Source of the DNA: Balanoglossus misakiensis
Taxonomy: Eukaryota > Hemichordata
Assembly: GCA_040954595.2 (NCBI GenBank)
Contig: CM082589.2
Span: forward strand, 1,054,001-1,118,000
DNA length: 64,000 nt
Reading direction: 5' to 3'
Within the stretch, counting starts at the first letter, position 1. Each line of letters starts with the position of its first letter. A program made the translations under genes and the position numbers. Below the pieces are notes generated by a model. It ran no database searches. It saw nothing but the letters and a program-made list of their open reading frames with translations, and had not been told where the DNA came from. Below, piece by piece: positions 50,746 through 64,000 of this stretch.

Positions 50746-53180
50746 AAGAAAATGGTTTTGAAAAATCGACGATTTTTCGACTTTGCGAATTTTCGAAATT
50801 TGGTCATTTTTTGAAAAAACCATGGGTTATAGCTCAGGAAAATGGTGAAAAATCGACGATTTTTCGACTTTGCGAATTTTCGAAATTTGGTCATTTTTTG
50901 AAAAAACCATGGGTTATAGCTCAGGAAAATGGTGAAAAATCGACGATTTTTCGACTTTGCGAATTTTCGAAATTTGGTCATTTTTTGAAAAAACCATGGG
51001 TTATAGCTCAGGAAAAAGGTGAAAAATCGACGATTTTTCGACTTTGCGAATTTTCGAAATTTGGTCATTTTTTGAAAAAAACCATGGGTTATAGCTCAGG
51101 AAAATGTTGAAAAATCGACGATATTTCGACTTTGCGAATTTTCGAAATTTGGTCATTTTTTTGAAAAAACCATGGGTTATAGCTCAGGAAAATGGTGAAA
51201 AATCGACGATTTTTCGACTTTGCGAATTTTCGAAATTTGGTCATTTTTGGAAAAAACCATGGGTTATAGCTCAGGAAAATGGTGAAAAATCGACGATTTT
51301 TCGACTTTGCGAATTTTCGAAATTTGGTCATTTTTGGAAAAAACCATGGGTTATAGCTCAGGAAAATGTTGAAAAATCGACGATTTTTCGACTTTGCGAA
51401 TTTTCGAAATTTGGTCATTTTTGGAAAAAACCATGGGTTATAGCTCAGGAAAATGTTGAAAAATCGACGATTTTTCGACTTTGCGAATTTTCGAAATTTG
51501 GTCATTTTTTGAAAAAACCATGGGTTATAGCTCAGGAAAATGGTGAAAAATCGACGATTTTTCGACTTTGCGAATTTTCGAAATTTGGTCATTTTTTTGA
51601 AAAAACCATGGGTTATAGCTCAGGAAAATGGTGAAAAATCGACGATTTTTCGACTTTGCGAATTTTCGAAATTTGGTCATTTTTTGAAAAAACCATGGGT
51701 TATAGCTCAGGAAAATGGTGAAAAATCGACGATTTTTCGACTTTGCGAATTTTCGAAATTTGGTCATTTTTTGAAAAAAACATGGGTTATAGCTCAGGAA
51801 AATGGTGAAAATCGACGATTTTTCGACTTTGCGAATTTTCGAAATTTGGTCATTTTTTGAAAAAACCATGGGTTATAGCTCAGGAAAATGGTGAAAAATC
51901 GACGATTTTTCGACTTTGCGAATTTTCGAAATTTGGTCATTTTTTGAAAAAACCATGGGTTATAGCTCAGGAAAATGGTGAAAAATCGACGATTTTTCGA
52001 CTTTGCGAATTTTCGAAATTTGGTCATTTTTTGAAAAAACCATGGGTTATAGCTCAGGAAAATGGTGAAAATCGACGATTTTTCGACTTTGCGAATTTTC
52101 GAAATTTGGTCATTTTTTGAAAAAACCATGGGTATAGCTCAGGAAAATGGTGAAAAATCGACGATTTTTCGACTTTGCGAATTTCGAAATTTGGTCATTT
52201 TTTGAAAAAACCATGGGTTATAGCTCAGGAAAATGGTGAAAAATCGACGATTTTTCGACTTTGCGAATTTTCGAAATTTGGTCATTTTTTGAAAAAACCA
52301 TGGGTTATAGCTCAGGAAAATGTTGAAAAATCGACGATTTTTCGACTTTGCGAATTTTCGAAATTTGGTCATTTTTTGAAAAAAACATGGGTTATAGCTC
52401 AAGAAAATGGTGAAAAATCGACGATTTTTCGACTTTGCGAATTTTCGAAATTTGGTCATTTTTTGAAAAAACCATGGGTTATAGCTCAGGAAAATGGTGA
52501 AAAATCGACGATTTTTCGACTTTGCGAATTTTCGAAATTTGGTCATTTTTTGAAAAAACCATGGGTTATAGCTCAGGAAAATGGTGAAAAATCGACGATT
52601 TTTCGACTTTGCGAATTTTCGAAATTTGGTCATTTTTTGAAAAAACCATGGGTTATAGCTCAGGAAAAAGGTGAAAAATCGACGATTTTTCGACTTTGCG
52701 AATTTTCGAAATTTGGTCATTTTTTGAAAAAAACCATGGGTTATAGCTCAGGAAAATGTTGAAAAATCGACGATATTTCGACTTTGCGAATTTTCGAAAT
52801 TTGGTCATTTTTTGAAAAAACCATGGGTTATAGCTCAGGAAAATGGTGAAAAATCGACGATTTTTCGACTTTGCGAATTTTCGAAATTTGGTCATTTTTG
52901 GAAAAAACCATGGGTTATAGCTCAGGAAAATGGTGAAAAATCGACGATTTTTCGACTTTGCGAATTTTCGAAATTTGGTCATTTTTGGAAAAAACCATGG
53001 GTTATAGCTCAGGAAAATGTTGAAAAATCGACGATTTTTCGACTTTGCGAATTTTCGAAATTTGGTCATTTTTGGAAAAAACCATGGGTTATAGCTCAGG
53101 AAAATGTTGAAAAATCGACGATTTTTCGACTTTGCGAATTTTCGAAATTTGGTCATTTTTTGAAAAACCATGGGTTATAG
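50746..53180 (-). repeat. Higher-order duplication in right arm, about 1,653-bp period (19 monomers)
   Basis: GACGATATTTCGAC occurs at 51121 and 52773 (offset 1,652). GCTCAAGAAAATGG occurs at 50746 and 52401 (1,655). The run of monomers with TTTTTGGAAAAAACC follows both copies at the same distance. This equals 19 monomers of 87 bp. Confidence 0.8.
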
Positions 53181-54569
53181 CTCAGGAAAATGGTGAAAAA
53201 TCGACGATTTTTCGACTTTGCGAATTTTCGAAATTTGGTCATTTTTTGAAAAAACCATGGGTTATAGCTCAGGAAAATGGTGAAAAATCGACGATTTTTC
53301 GACTTTGCGAATTTTCGAAATTTGGTCATTTTTTGAAAAAACCATGGGTTATAGCTCAGGAAAATGGTGAAAAATCGACGATTTTTCGACTTTGCGAATT
53401 TTCGAAATTTGGTCATTTTTTGAAAAAAACATGGGTTATAGCTCAGGAAAATGGTGAAAAATCGACGATTTTTCGACTTTGCGAATTTTCGAAATTTGGT
53501 CATTTTTGAAAAAACCATGGGTTATAGCTCAGGAAAATGGTGAAAAATCGACGATTTTTCGACTTTGCGAATTTTCGAAATTTGGTCATTTTTTGAAAAA
53601 AACCATGGGTTATAGCTCAGGAAAATGGTGAAAAATCGACGATTTTTCGACTTTGCGAATTTTCGAAATTTGGTCATTTTTTGAAAAAACCATGGGTTAT
53701 AGCTCAGGAAAATGGTGAAAATCGACGATTTTTCGACTTTGCGAATTTTCGAAATTTGGTCATTTTTGGAAAAAACCATGGGTTATAGCTCAGGAAAATG
53801 TTGAAAAATCGACGATTTTTCGACTTTGCGAATTTTCGAAATTTGGTCATTTTTTGAAAAAACCATGGGTTATAGCTCAGGAAAATGGTGAAAAATCGAC
53901 GATTTTTCGACTTTGCGAATTTTCGAAATTTGGTCATTTTTTGAAAAAACCATGGGTTATAGCTCAGGAAAATGGTGAAAAATCGACGATTTTTCGACTT
54001 TGCGAATTTTCGAAATTTGGTCATTTTTTGAAAAAACCATGGGTTATAGCTCAGGAAAATGGTGAAAAATCGACGATTTTTCGACTTTGCGAATTTTCGA
54101 AATTTGGTCATTTTTTGAAAAAACCATGGGTTATAGCTCAGGAAAATGGTGAAAAATCGACGATTTTTCGACTTTGCGAATTTTCGAAATTTGGTCATTT
54201 TTTGAAAAAACCATGGGTTATAGCTCAGGAAAATGGTGAAAAATCGACGATTTTTCGACTTTGCGAATTTTCGAAATTTGGTCATTTTTTGAAAAAACCA
54301 TGGGTTATAGCTCAGGAAAATGGTGAAAAATCGACGATTTTTCGACTTTGCGAATTTTCGAAATTTGGTCATTTTTTGAAAAAAACATGGGTTATAGCTC
54401 AGGAAAATGGTGAAAAATCGACGATTTTTCGACTTTGCGAATTTTCGAAATTTGGTCATTTTTTGAAAAACCATGGGTTATAGCTCAGGAAAAAGGTGAA
54501 AAATCGACGATTTTTCGACTTTGCGAATTTTCGAAATTTGGTCATTTTTTGAAAAAACCATGGGTTATA

Positions 54570-57050
54570 GCTCAGGAAAAAGGTGAAAAATCGACGATTT
54601 ATCGACTTTGCGAATTTTCGAAATTTGGTCATTTTTTGAAAAAACCATGGGTTATAGCTCAGGAAAATGGTGAAAAATCGACGATTTTTCGACTTTGCGA
54701 ATTTTCGAAATTTGGTCATTTTTTGAAAAAAACCATGGGTTATAGCTCAGGAAAATGGTGAAAAATCGACGATTTTTCGACTTTGCGAATTTTCGAAATT
54801 TGGTCATTTTTTGAAAAAACCATGGGTTATAGCTCAGGAAAATGGTGAAAAATCGACGATTTTTCGACTTTGCGAATTTTCGAAATTTGGTCATTTTTTG
54901 AAAAAACCATGGGTTATAGCTCAGGAAAATGGTGAAAAATCGACGATTTTTCGACTTTGCGAATTTTCGAAATTTGGTCATTTTTTGAAAAAACCATGGG
55001 TTATAGCTCAGGAAAATGGTGAAAAATCGACGATTTTTCGACTTTGCGAATTTTCGAAATTTGGTCATTTTTTGAAAAAACCATGGGTTATAGCTCAGGA
55101 AAATGGTGAAAAATCGACGATTTTTCGACTTTGCGAATTTTCGAAATTTGGTCATTTTTTGAAAAAACCATGGGTTATAGCTCAGGAAAATGGTGAAAAA
55201 TCGACGATTTTTCGACTTTGCGAATTTTCGAAATTTGGTCATTTTTTGAAAAAACCATGGGTTATAGCTCAGGAAAATGGTGAAAATCGACGATTTTCGA
55301 CTTTGCGAATTTTCGAAATTTGGTCATTTTTTGAAAAAACCATGGGTTATAGCTCAGGAAAATGGTGAAAAATCGACGATTTTTCGACTTTGCGAATTTT
55401 CGAAATTTGGTCATTTTTTGAAAAAACCATGGGTTATAGCTCAGGAAAATGGTGAAAAATCGACGATTTTTCGACTTTGCGAATTTTCGAAATTTGGTCA
55501 TTTTTTGAAAAAACCATGGGTTATAGCTCAGGAAAATGGTGAAAAATCGACGATTTTTCGACTTTGCGAATTTTCGAAAATTTGGTCATTTTTTGAAAAA
55601 ACCATGGGTTATAGCTCAGGAAAATGGTGAAAAATCGACGATTTTTCGACTTTGCGAATTTTCGAAATTTGGTCATTTTTTGAAAAAACCATGGGTTATA
55701 GCTCAGGAAAAAGGTGAAAAATCGACGATTTATCGACTTTGCGAATTTTCGAAATTTGGTCATTTTTTGAAAAAACCATGGGTTATAGCTCAGGAAAATG
55801 GTGAAAAATCGACGATTTTTCGACTTTGCGAATTTTCGAAATTTGGTCATTTTTGAAAAAACCATGGGTTATAGCTCAGGAAAATGTTGAAAAATCGACG
55901 ATTTTTCGACTTTGCGAATTTTCGAAATTTGGTCATTTTTTGAAAAAACCATGGGTTATAGCTCAGGAAAATGTTGAAAAATCGACGATTTTTCGACTTT
56001 GCGAATTTTCGAAATTTGGCCATTTTTTGAAAAAACCATGGGTTATAGCTCAGGAAAATGGTGAAAAATCGACGATTTTTCGACTTTGCGAATTTTCGAA
56101 ATTTGGTCATTTTTTTGAAAAAACCATGGGTTATAGCTCAGGAAAATGGTGAAAAATCGACGATTTTTCGACTTTGCGAATTTTCGAAATTTGGTCATTT
56201 TTTTGAAAAAACCATGGGTTATAGCTCAGGAAAATGGTGAAAAATCGACGATTTTTCGACTTTGCGAATTTTCGAAATTTGGTCATTTTTTGAAAAAACC
56301 ATGGGTTATAGCTCAGGAAAATGGTGAAAAATCGACGATTTTTCGACTTTGCGAATTTTCGAAATTTGGTCATTTTTGAAAAAACCATGGGTTATAGCTC
56401 AGGAAAATGGTGAAAAATCGACGATTTTTCGACTTTGCGAATTTTCGAAATTTGGTCATTTTTTGAAAAAACCATGGTTATAGCTCAGGAAAATGGTGAA
56501 AAATCGACGATTTTTCGACTTTGCGAATTTTCGAAATTTGGTCATTTTTTGAAAAAACCATGGGTTATAGCTCAGGAAAATGGTGAAAATCGACGATTTT
56601 TCGACTTTGCGAATTTTCGAAATTTGGTCATTTTTTGAAAAACCATGGGTTATAGCTCAGGAAAATGGTGAAAAATCGACGATTTTTCGACTTTGCGAAT
56701 TTTCGAAATTTGGTCATTTTTTGAAAAAACCATGGGTTATAGCTCAGGAAAATGGTGAAAAATCGACGATTTTTCGACTTTGCGAATTTTCGAAATTTGG
56801 TCATTTTTTGAAAAAACCATGGGTTATAGCTCCAGGAAAATGGTGAAAAATCGACGATTTTTCGACTTTGCGAATTTTCGAAATTTGGTCATTTTTTGAA
56901 AAAACCATGGGTTATAGCTCAGGAAAATGGTGAAAAATCGACGATTTTTCGACTTTGCGAATTTTCGAAATTTGGTCATTTTTTGAAAAAACCATGGGTT
57001 ATAGCTCAGAAAAAGGTGAAAAATCGACGATTTATCGACTTTGCGAATTT
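54570..57050 (-). repeat. Higher-order recurrence in right arm, 1,131 and 1,302 bp (13 and 15 monomers)
   Basis: The doubly marked monomer with AAAAAGGTG and GATTTATCGAC occurs at about 54601, 55732 and 57034, offsets 1,131 and 1,302. The one doubly marked forward copy in the left arm (48790-48835, GTCGATAAATCG plus CACCTTTTTCC) is its exact reverse complement. Confidence 0.75.
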
Positions 57051-60000
57051 TCGAAATTTGGTCATTTTTTGAAAAAACCATGGGTTATAGCTCAGGAAAA
57101 TGGTGAAAAATCGACGATTTTTCGACTTTGCGAATTTTCGAAATTTGGTCATTTTTTGAAAAAACCATGGGTTATAGCTCAGGAAAATGTTGAAAAATCG
57201 ACGATTTTTCGACTTTGCGAATTTTCGAAATTTGGTCATTTTTTGAAAAACCATGGGTTATAGCTCAGGAAAATGTTGAAAAATCGACGATTTTTCGACT
57301 TTGCGAATTTTCGAAATTTGGCCATTTTTTGAAAAAACCATGGGTTATAGCTCAGGAAAATGGTGAAAAATCGACGATTTTTCGACTTTGCGAATTTTCG
57401 AAATTTGGTCATTTTTTGAAAAAACCATGGGTTATAGCTCAGGAAAATGGTGAAAAATCGACGATTTTTCGACTTTGCGAATTTTCGAAATTTGGTCATT
57501 TTTTTGAAAAAACCATGGGTTATAGCTCAGGAAAATGGTGAAAAATCGACGATTTTTCGACTTTGCGAATTTTCGAAATTTGGTCATTTTTTTGAAAAAA
57601 CCATGGGTTATAGCTCAGGAAAATGGTGAAAAATCGACGATTTTTCGACTTTGCGAATTTTCGAAATTTGGTCATTTTTTGAAAAAACCATGGGTTATAG
57701 CTCAGGAAAATGGTGAAAAATCGACGATTTTTCGACTTTGCGAATTTTCGAAATTTGGTCATTTTTTGAAAAAACCATGGGTTATAGCTCAGGAAAATGG
57801 TGAAAAATCGACGATTTTTCGACTTTGCGAATTTTCGAAATTTGGTCATTTTTTGAAAAAACCATGGGTTATAGCTCAGGAAAATGGTGAAAAATCGACG
57901 ATTTTTCGACTTTGCGAATTTTCGAAATTTGGTCATTTTTTGAAAAAAACATGGGTTATAGCTCAGGAAAATGGTGAAAAATCGACGATTTTTCGACTTT
58001 GCGAATTTTCGAAATTTGGTCATTTTTTTGAAAAAACCATGGGTTATAGCTCAGGAAAATGGTGAAAATCGACGATTTTTCGACTTTGCGAATTTTCGAA
58101 ATTTGGTCATTTTTTGAAAAAACCATGGGTTATAGCTCAGGAAAATGGTGAAAAATCGACGATTTTTCGACTTTGCGAATTTTCGAAATTTGGTCATTTT
58201 TTTGAAAAAACCATGGGTTATAGCTCAGGAAAATGTTGAAAAATCGACGATTTTTCGACTTTGCGAATTTTCGAAATTTGGTCATTTTTTGAAAAAACCA
58301 TGGGTTATAGCTCAGGAAAATGTTGAAAAATCGACGATTTTTCGACTTTGCGAATTTTCGAAATTTGGTCATTTTTTGAAAAAACCATGGGTTATAGCTC
58401 AGGAAAATGTTGAAAAATCGACGATTTTTCGACTTTGCGAATTTTCGAAATTTGGTCATTTTTTGAAAAAACCATGGGTTATAGCTCAGGAAAATGGTGA
58501 AAAATCGACGATTTTTCGACTTTGCGAATTTTCGAAATTTGGTCATTTTTTGAAAAAACCATGGGTTATAGCTCAGGAAAATGGTGAAAAATCGACGATT
58601 TTTCGACTTTGCGAATTTCCGAAATTTGGTCATTTTTTGAAAAAACCATGGGTTATAGCTCAGGAAAATGTTGAAAAATCGACGATTTTTCGACTTTGCG
58701 AATTTTCGAAATTTGGTCATTTTTTGAAAAAACCCATGGGTTATAGCTCAGGAAAATGTTAAAAATCGACGATTTTTCGACTTTGCGAATTTTCGAAATT
58801 TGGTCATTTTTTGAAAAAACCATGGGTTATAGCTCAGGAAAATGTTGAAAAATCGACGATTTTTCGACTTTGCGAATTTTCGAAATTTGGTCATTTTTTG
58901 AAAAAACCATGGTTATAGCTCAGGAAAATGTTGAAAAATCGACGACTTTTCGACTTTGCGAATTTTCGAAATTTGGTCATATTTTGAAAAAACCATGGGT
59001 TATAGCTCAGGAAAATGGTGAAAATCGACGATTTTTCGACTTTGCGAATTTTCGAAATTTGGTCATTTTTTGAAAAAACCATGGGTTATAGCTCAGGAAA
59101 ATGGTGAAAAATCGACGATTTTTCGACTTTGCGAATTTTCGAAATTTGGTCATTTTTTGAAAAAACCATGGGTTATAGCTCAGGAAAATGGTGAAAAATC
59201 GACGATTTTTCGACTTTGCGAATTTTCGAAATTTGGTCATTTTTTGAAAAAACCATGGGTTATAGCTCAGGAAAATGGTGAAAAATCGACGATTTTTCGA
59301 CTTTGCGAATTTTCGAAATTTGGTCATTTTTTGAAAAAACCATGGGGTTATAGCTCAGGAAAATGGTGAAAAATCGACGATTTTTCGACTTTGCGAATTT
59401 TCGAAATTTGGTCATTTTTTGAAAAAAACATGGGTTATAGCTCAGGAAAATGGTGAAAAATCGACGATTTTTCGACTTTGCGAATTTTCGAAATTTGGTC
59501 ATTTTTTTGAAAAAACCATGGGTTATAGCTCAGGAAAATGGTGAAAAATCGACGATTTTTCGACTTTGCGAATTTTCGAAATTTGGTCATTTTTTGAAAA
59601 AACCATGGGTTATAGCTCAGGAAAATGGTGAAAAATCGACGATTTTTCGACTTTGCGAATTTTCGAAATTTGGTCATTTTTTTGAAAAAACCATGGGTTA
59701 TAGCTCAGGAAAATGTTGAAAAATCGACGATTTTTCGACTTTGCGAATTTTCGAAATTTGGTCATTTTTTGAAAAAACCATGGGTTATAGCTCAGGAAAA
59801 TGTTGAAAAATCGACGATTTTTCGACTTTGCGAATTTTCGAAATTTGGTCATTTTTTGAAAAAACCATGGGTTATAGCTCAGGAAAATGTTGAAAAATCG
59901 ACGATTTTTCGACTTTGCGAATTTTCGAAATTTGGTCATTTTTTGAAAAAACCATGGGTTATAGCTCAGGAAAATGTTGAAAAATCGACGATTTTTCGAC

Positions 60001-63000
60001 TTTGCGAATTTTCGAAATTTGGTCATTTTTTGAAAAAACCATGGGTTATAGCTCAGGAAAATGGTGAAAAATCGACGATTTTTCGACTTTGCGAATTTTC
60101 GAAATTTGGTCATTTTTTGAAAAAACCATGGGTTATAGCTCAGGAAAATGGTGAAAAATCGACGATTTTTCGACTTTGCGAATTTTCGAAATTTGGTCAT
60201 TTTTTGAAAAAAACCATGGGTTATAGCTCAGGAAAATGTTGAAAAATCGACGATTTTTCGACTTTGCGAATTTTCGAAATTTGGTCATTTTTTGAAAAAA
60301 CCATGGGTTATAGCTCAGGAAAATGTTGAAAAATCGACGAGTTTTCGACTTTGCGAATTTTCGAAATTTGGTCATTTTTGAAAAAACCATGGGTTATAGC
60401 TCAGGAAAATGTTGAAAAATCGACGACTTTTCGACTTTGCGAATTTTCGAAATTTGGTCATTTTTTTGAAAAAACCATGGGTTATAGCTCAGGAAAATGT
60501 TGAAAAATCGACGACTTTTCGACTTTGCGAATTTTCGAAATTTGGTCATTTTTTGAAAAAACCATGGGTTATAGCTCAGGAAAATGGTGAAAAATCGACG
60601 ACTTTTCGACTTTGCGAATTTTCGAAATTTGGTCATTTTTGAAAAAACCATGGGTTATAGCTCAGGAAAATGGTGAAAAATCGACGATTTTTCGACTTTG
60701 CGAATTTTCGAAATTTGGTCATTTTTTGAAAAAATCCATGGGTTATAGCTCAGGAAAATGGTGAAAAATCGACGATTTTTCGACTTTGCGAATTTTCGAA
60801 ATTTGGTCATTTTTTGAAAAAACCATGGGTTATAGCTCAGGAAAATGGTGAAAAATCGACGATTTTTCGACTTTGCGAATTTTCGAAATTTGGTCATTTT
60901 TTGAAAAAACCATGGGTTATAGCTCAGGAAAATGGTGAAAAATCGACGATTTTTCGACTTTGCGAATTTTCGAAATTTGGTCATTTTTTGAAAAAACCAT
61001 GGGTTATAGCTCAGGAAAATGGTGAAAAATCGACGATTTTTCGACTTTGCGAATTTTCGAAATTTGGTCATTTTTTGAAAAAACCATGGGTTATAGCTCA
61101 GGAAAATGGTGAAAAATCGACGATTTTTCGACTTTGCGAATTTTCGAAATTTGGTCATTTTTTGAAAAAACCATGGGTTATAGCTCAGGAAAATGGTGAA
61201 AAATCGACGATTTTTCGACTTTGCGAATTTTCGAAATTTGGTCATTTTTTGAAAAAACCATGGGTTATAGCTCAGGAAAATGGTGAAAAATCGACGATTT
61301 TTCGACTTTGCGAATTTTCGAAATTTGGTCATTTTTTGAAAAAACCATGGGTTATAGCTCAGGAAAATGGTGAAAAATCGACGATTTTTCGACTTTGCGA
61401 ATTTTCGAAATTTGGTCATTTTTTGAAAAAACCATGGGTTATAGCTCAGGAAAATGGTGAAAAATCGACGATTTTTCGACTTTGCGAATTTTCGAAATTT
61501 GGTCATTTTTTGAAAAAACCATGGGTTATAGCTCAGGAAAATGGTGAAAAATCGACGATTTTTCGACTTTGCGAATTTTCGAAATTTGGCCATTTTTTGA
61601 AAAAACCATGGGTTATAGCTCAGGAAAATGGTGAAAAATCGACGATTTTTCGACTTTGCGAATTTTCGAAATTTGGTCATTTTTTTGAAAAAACCATGGG
61701 TTATGCTCAGGAAAATGGTGAAAAATCGACGATTTTTCGACTTTGCGAATTTTCGAAATTTGGTCATTTTTTTGAAAAAACCATGGGTTATAGCTCAGGA
61801 AAATGGTGAAAAATCGACGATTTTTCGACTTTGCGAATTTTCGAAATTTGGTCATTTTTTGAAAAAACCATGGGTTATAGCTCAGGAAAATGGTGAAAAA
61901 TCGACGATTTTTCGACTTTGCGAATTTTCGAAATTTGGTCATTTTTTTGAAAAAACCATGGGTTATAGCTCAGGAAAATGGTGAAAAATCGACGATTTTT
62001 CGACTTTGCGAATTTTCGAAATTTGGTCATTTTTGGAAAAAACCATGGGTTATAGCTCAGGAAAATGGTGAAAAATCGACGATTTTTCGACTTTGCGAAT
62101 TTTCGAAATTTGGTCATTTTTTGAAAAAACCATGGGTTATAGCTCAGGAAAATGTTGAAAAATCGACGATTTTTCGACTTTGCGAATTTTCGAAATTTGG
62201 TCATTTTTTGAAAAAACCATGGGTTATAGCTCAGGAAAATGTTGAAAAATCGACGATTTTTCGACTTTGCGAATTTTCGAAATTTGGTCATTTTTTGAAA
62301 AAACCATGGGTTATAGCTCAGGAAAATGGTGAAAAATCGACGATTTTTCGACTTTGCGAATTTTCGAAATTTGGTCATTTTTTGAAAAAACCATGGGTTA
62401 TAGCTCAGGAAAATGGTGAAAAATCGACGATTTTTCGACTTTGCGAATTTTCGAAATTTGGTCATTTTTTGAAAAAACCATGGGTTATAGCTCAGGAAAA
62501 TGGTGAAAAATCGACGATTTTTCGACTTTGCGAATTTTCGAAATTTGGTCATTTTTTGAAAAAACCATGGGTTATAGCTCAGGAAAATGGTGAAATCGAC
62601 GATTTTTCGACTTTGCGAATTTTCGAAATTTGGTCATTTTTTGAAAAAACCATGGGTTATAGCTCAGGAAAATGGTGAAAAATCGACGATTTTTCGACTT
62701 TGCGAATTTTCGAAATTTGGTCATTTTTTGAAAAAACCATGGGTTATAGCTCAGGAAAATGGTGAAAAATCGACGATTTTTCGACTTTGCGAATTTTCGA
62801 AATTTGGTCATTTTTTTTGAAAAAAACCATGGGTTATAGCTCAGGAAAATGGTGAAAAATCGACGATTTTTCGACTTTGCGAATTTTCGAAATTTGGTCA
62901 TTTTTTTGAAAAAACCATGGGTTATAGCTCAGGAAAATGGTGAAAAATCGACGATTTTTCGACTTTGCGAATTTTCGAAATTTGGTCATTTTTTGAAAAA

Positions 63001-64000
63001 ACCATGGGTTATAGCTCAGGAAAATGGTGAAAAATCGACGATTTTTCGACTTTGCGAATTTTCGAAATTTGGTCATTTTTGAAAAAACCATGGGTTATAG
63101 CTCAGGAAAAATGGTGAAAAATCGACGATTTTTCGACTTTGCGAATTTTCGAAATTTGGTCATTTTTTGAAAAAAACATGGGTTATAGCTCAGGAAAATG
63201 TTGAAAAATCGACGATTTTTCGACTTTGCGAATTTTCGAAATTTGGTCATTTTTTGAAAAACCATGGGTTATAGCTCAGGAAAATGGTGAAAAATCGACG
63301 ATTTTTCGACTTTGCGAATTTCGAAATTTGGTCATTTTTTGAAAAAACCATGGGTTATAGCTCAGGAAAATGGTGAAAAATCGACGATTTTTCGACTTTG
63401 CGAATTTTCGAAATTTGGTCATTTTTTGAAAAAACCATGGGTTATAGCTCAGGAAAATGGTGAAAAATCGACGATTTTTCGACTTTGCGAATTTTCGAAA
63501 TTTGGTCATTTTTTGAAAAAACCATGGGTTATAGCTCAGGAAAATGGTGAAAAATCGACGATTTTTCGACTTTGCGAATTTTCGAAATTTGGTCATTTTT
63601 TTGAAAAAACCATGGGTTATAGCTCAGGAAAATGGTGAAAAATCGACGATTTTTCGACTTTGCGAATTTTCGAAATTTGGTCATTTTTTTGAAAAAACCA
63701 TGGGTTATAGCTCAGGAAAATGGTGAAAAATCGACGATTTTTCGACTTTGCGAATTTTCGAAATTTGGTCATTTTTTTGAAAAAAACCATGGGTTATAGC
63801 TCAGGAAAATGGTGAAAAATCGACGATTTTTCGACTTTGCGAATTTTCGAAATTTGGTCATTTTTTTGAAAAAACCATGGGTTATAGCTCAGGAAAATGT
63901 TGAAAAATCGACGATTTTTCGACTTTTGCGAATTTTCGAAATTTGGTCATTTTTTGAAAAAACCATGGGTTATAGCTCAGGAAAATGTTGAAAAATCGAC

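Larger units (their letters stand above)
49901..64000 (-). repeat. 87-bp satellite array, right arm (inverted orientation, at least 14.1 kb)
   Basis: About 160 copies of the same 87-bp monomer as in the left arm, now reading as its reverse complement (GAAAAAACCATGGGTTATAG, CTCAGGAAAATGGTGAAAAA, TCGACGATTTTTCGAC, TTTGCGAATTTTCG, AAATTTGGTCATTTTTT). The array is still running when the window ends mid-monomer. This arm has private variants (TTTTTGGAAAAAACC at 51.2-51.4 kb and 52.9-53.1 kb). It lacks the GTCCATTTTT class that is common in the left arm. Confidence 0.97.

Noticed and set aside
32111-63991. Dozens of long open frames on both strands in the satellite
   Set aside because: They are translations of an 87-bp tandem repeat that lacks stops in one frame per strand. 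They overlap on opposite strands, break wherever the T tract changes length, and have no splice or start context. Not annotated as genes.
31951-64000. CRISPR-like regular repeat
   Set aside because: Repeats abut directly with no unique spacers, and the surrounding genes are intron-bearing animal genes.

Overview
This is nuclear DNA of an intron-rich animal. Every gene is split by short GT-AG introns, and all six encode recognisable metazoan proteins. Their similarity to vertebrate families and the presence of a phytochelatin synthase (found in several invertebrates, absent from vertebrates) suggest a marine invertebrate, perhaps a deuterostome such as a hemichordate, echinoderm or lancelet. 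That placement is inference; no species can be named from the sequence alone.

The window has two halves. Positions 1 to about 31,950 are ordinary gene-bearing sequence. In order they hold: the last five exons of a laminin alpha chain (+, 6145-11939); a complete EIF2S1, the eIF2-alpha subunit (-, 14922-16738, 7 coding exons, 314 aa); a complete RAE1 mRNA-export/spindle factor (+, 17887-20284, 10 coding exons, 366 aa); a short, catalytic-domain-only phytochelatin synthase (-, 21021-21680); a complete DEK chromatin protein (+, 22153-25219, 11 coding exons, 407 aa); and a complete RNF144-type RBR E3 ubiquitin ligase (+, 27194-30476, 8 coding exons, 311 aa). EIF2S1/RAE1 and the PCS/DEK pair are divergent and probably share promoters. 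RAE1 and PCS converge tail to tail. DEK next to RNF144 repeats an adjacency known on human chromosome 6p22. Apart from that, the genes look like unrelated housekeeping and structural neighbours, not a pathway cluster.

Positions 31,951 to 64,000, half of the window, are one satellite array of an 87-bp monomer (roughly 365 copies). It contains one 100-N assembly gap (39909-40008), and at about 49,900 the repeat orientation flips, giving a head-to-head array with arms of about 17.9 kb and at least 14.1 kb. The right end is not reached. The monomer is exactly 29 codons long and free of stops in one frame on each strand, so the array is full of long but almost certainly spurious ORFs. Rare monomer variants recur at fixed distances (about 1.13, 1.65, 2.44 and 5.49 kb), showing block duplications and higher-order structure. 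Some variants are shared by the two oppositely oriented arms and others are private to one arm.

The most unusual items are the inverted 87-bp satellite with its nested duplications, the dual-strand open frame, the minimal PCS gene lacking the usual C-terminal domain, and the old DEK-RNF144 linkage.
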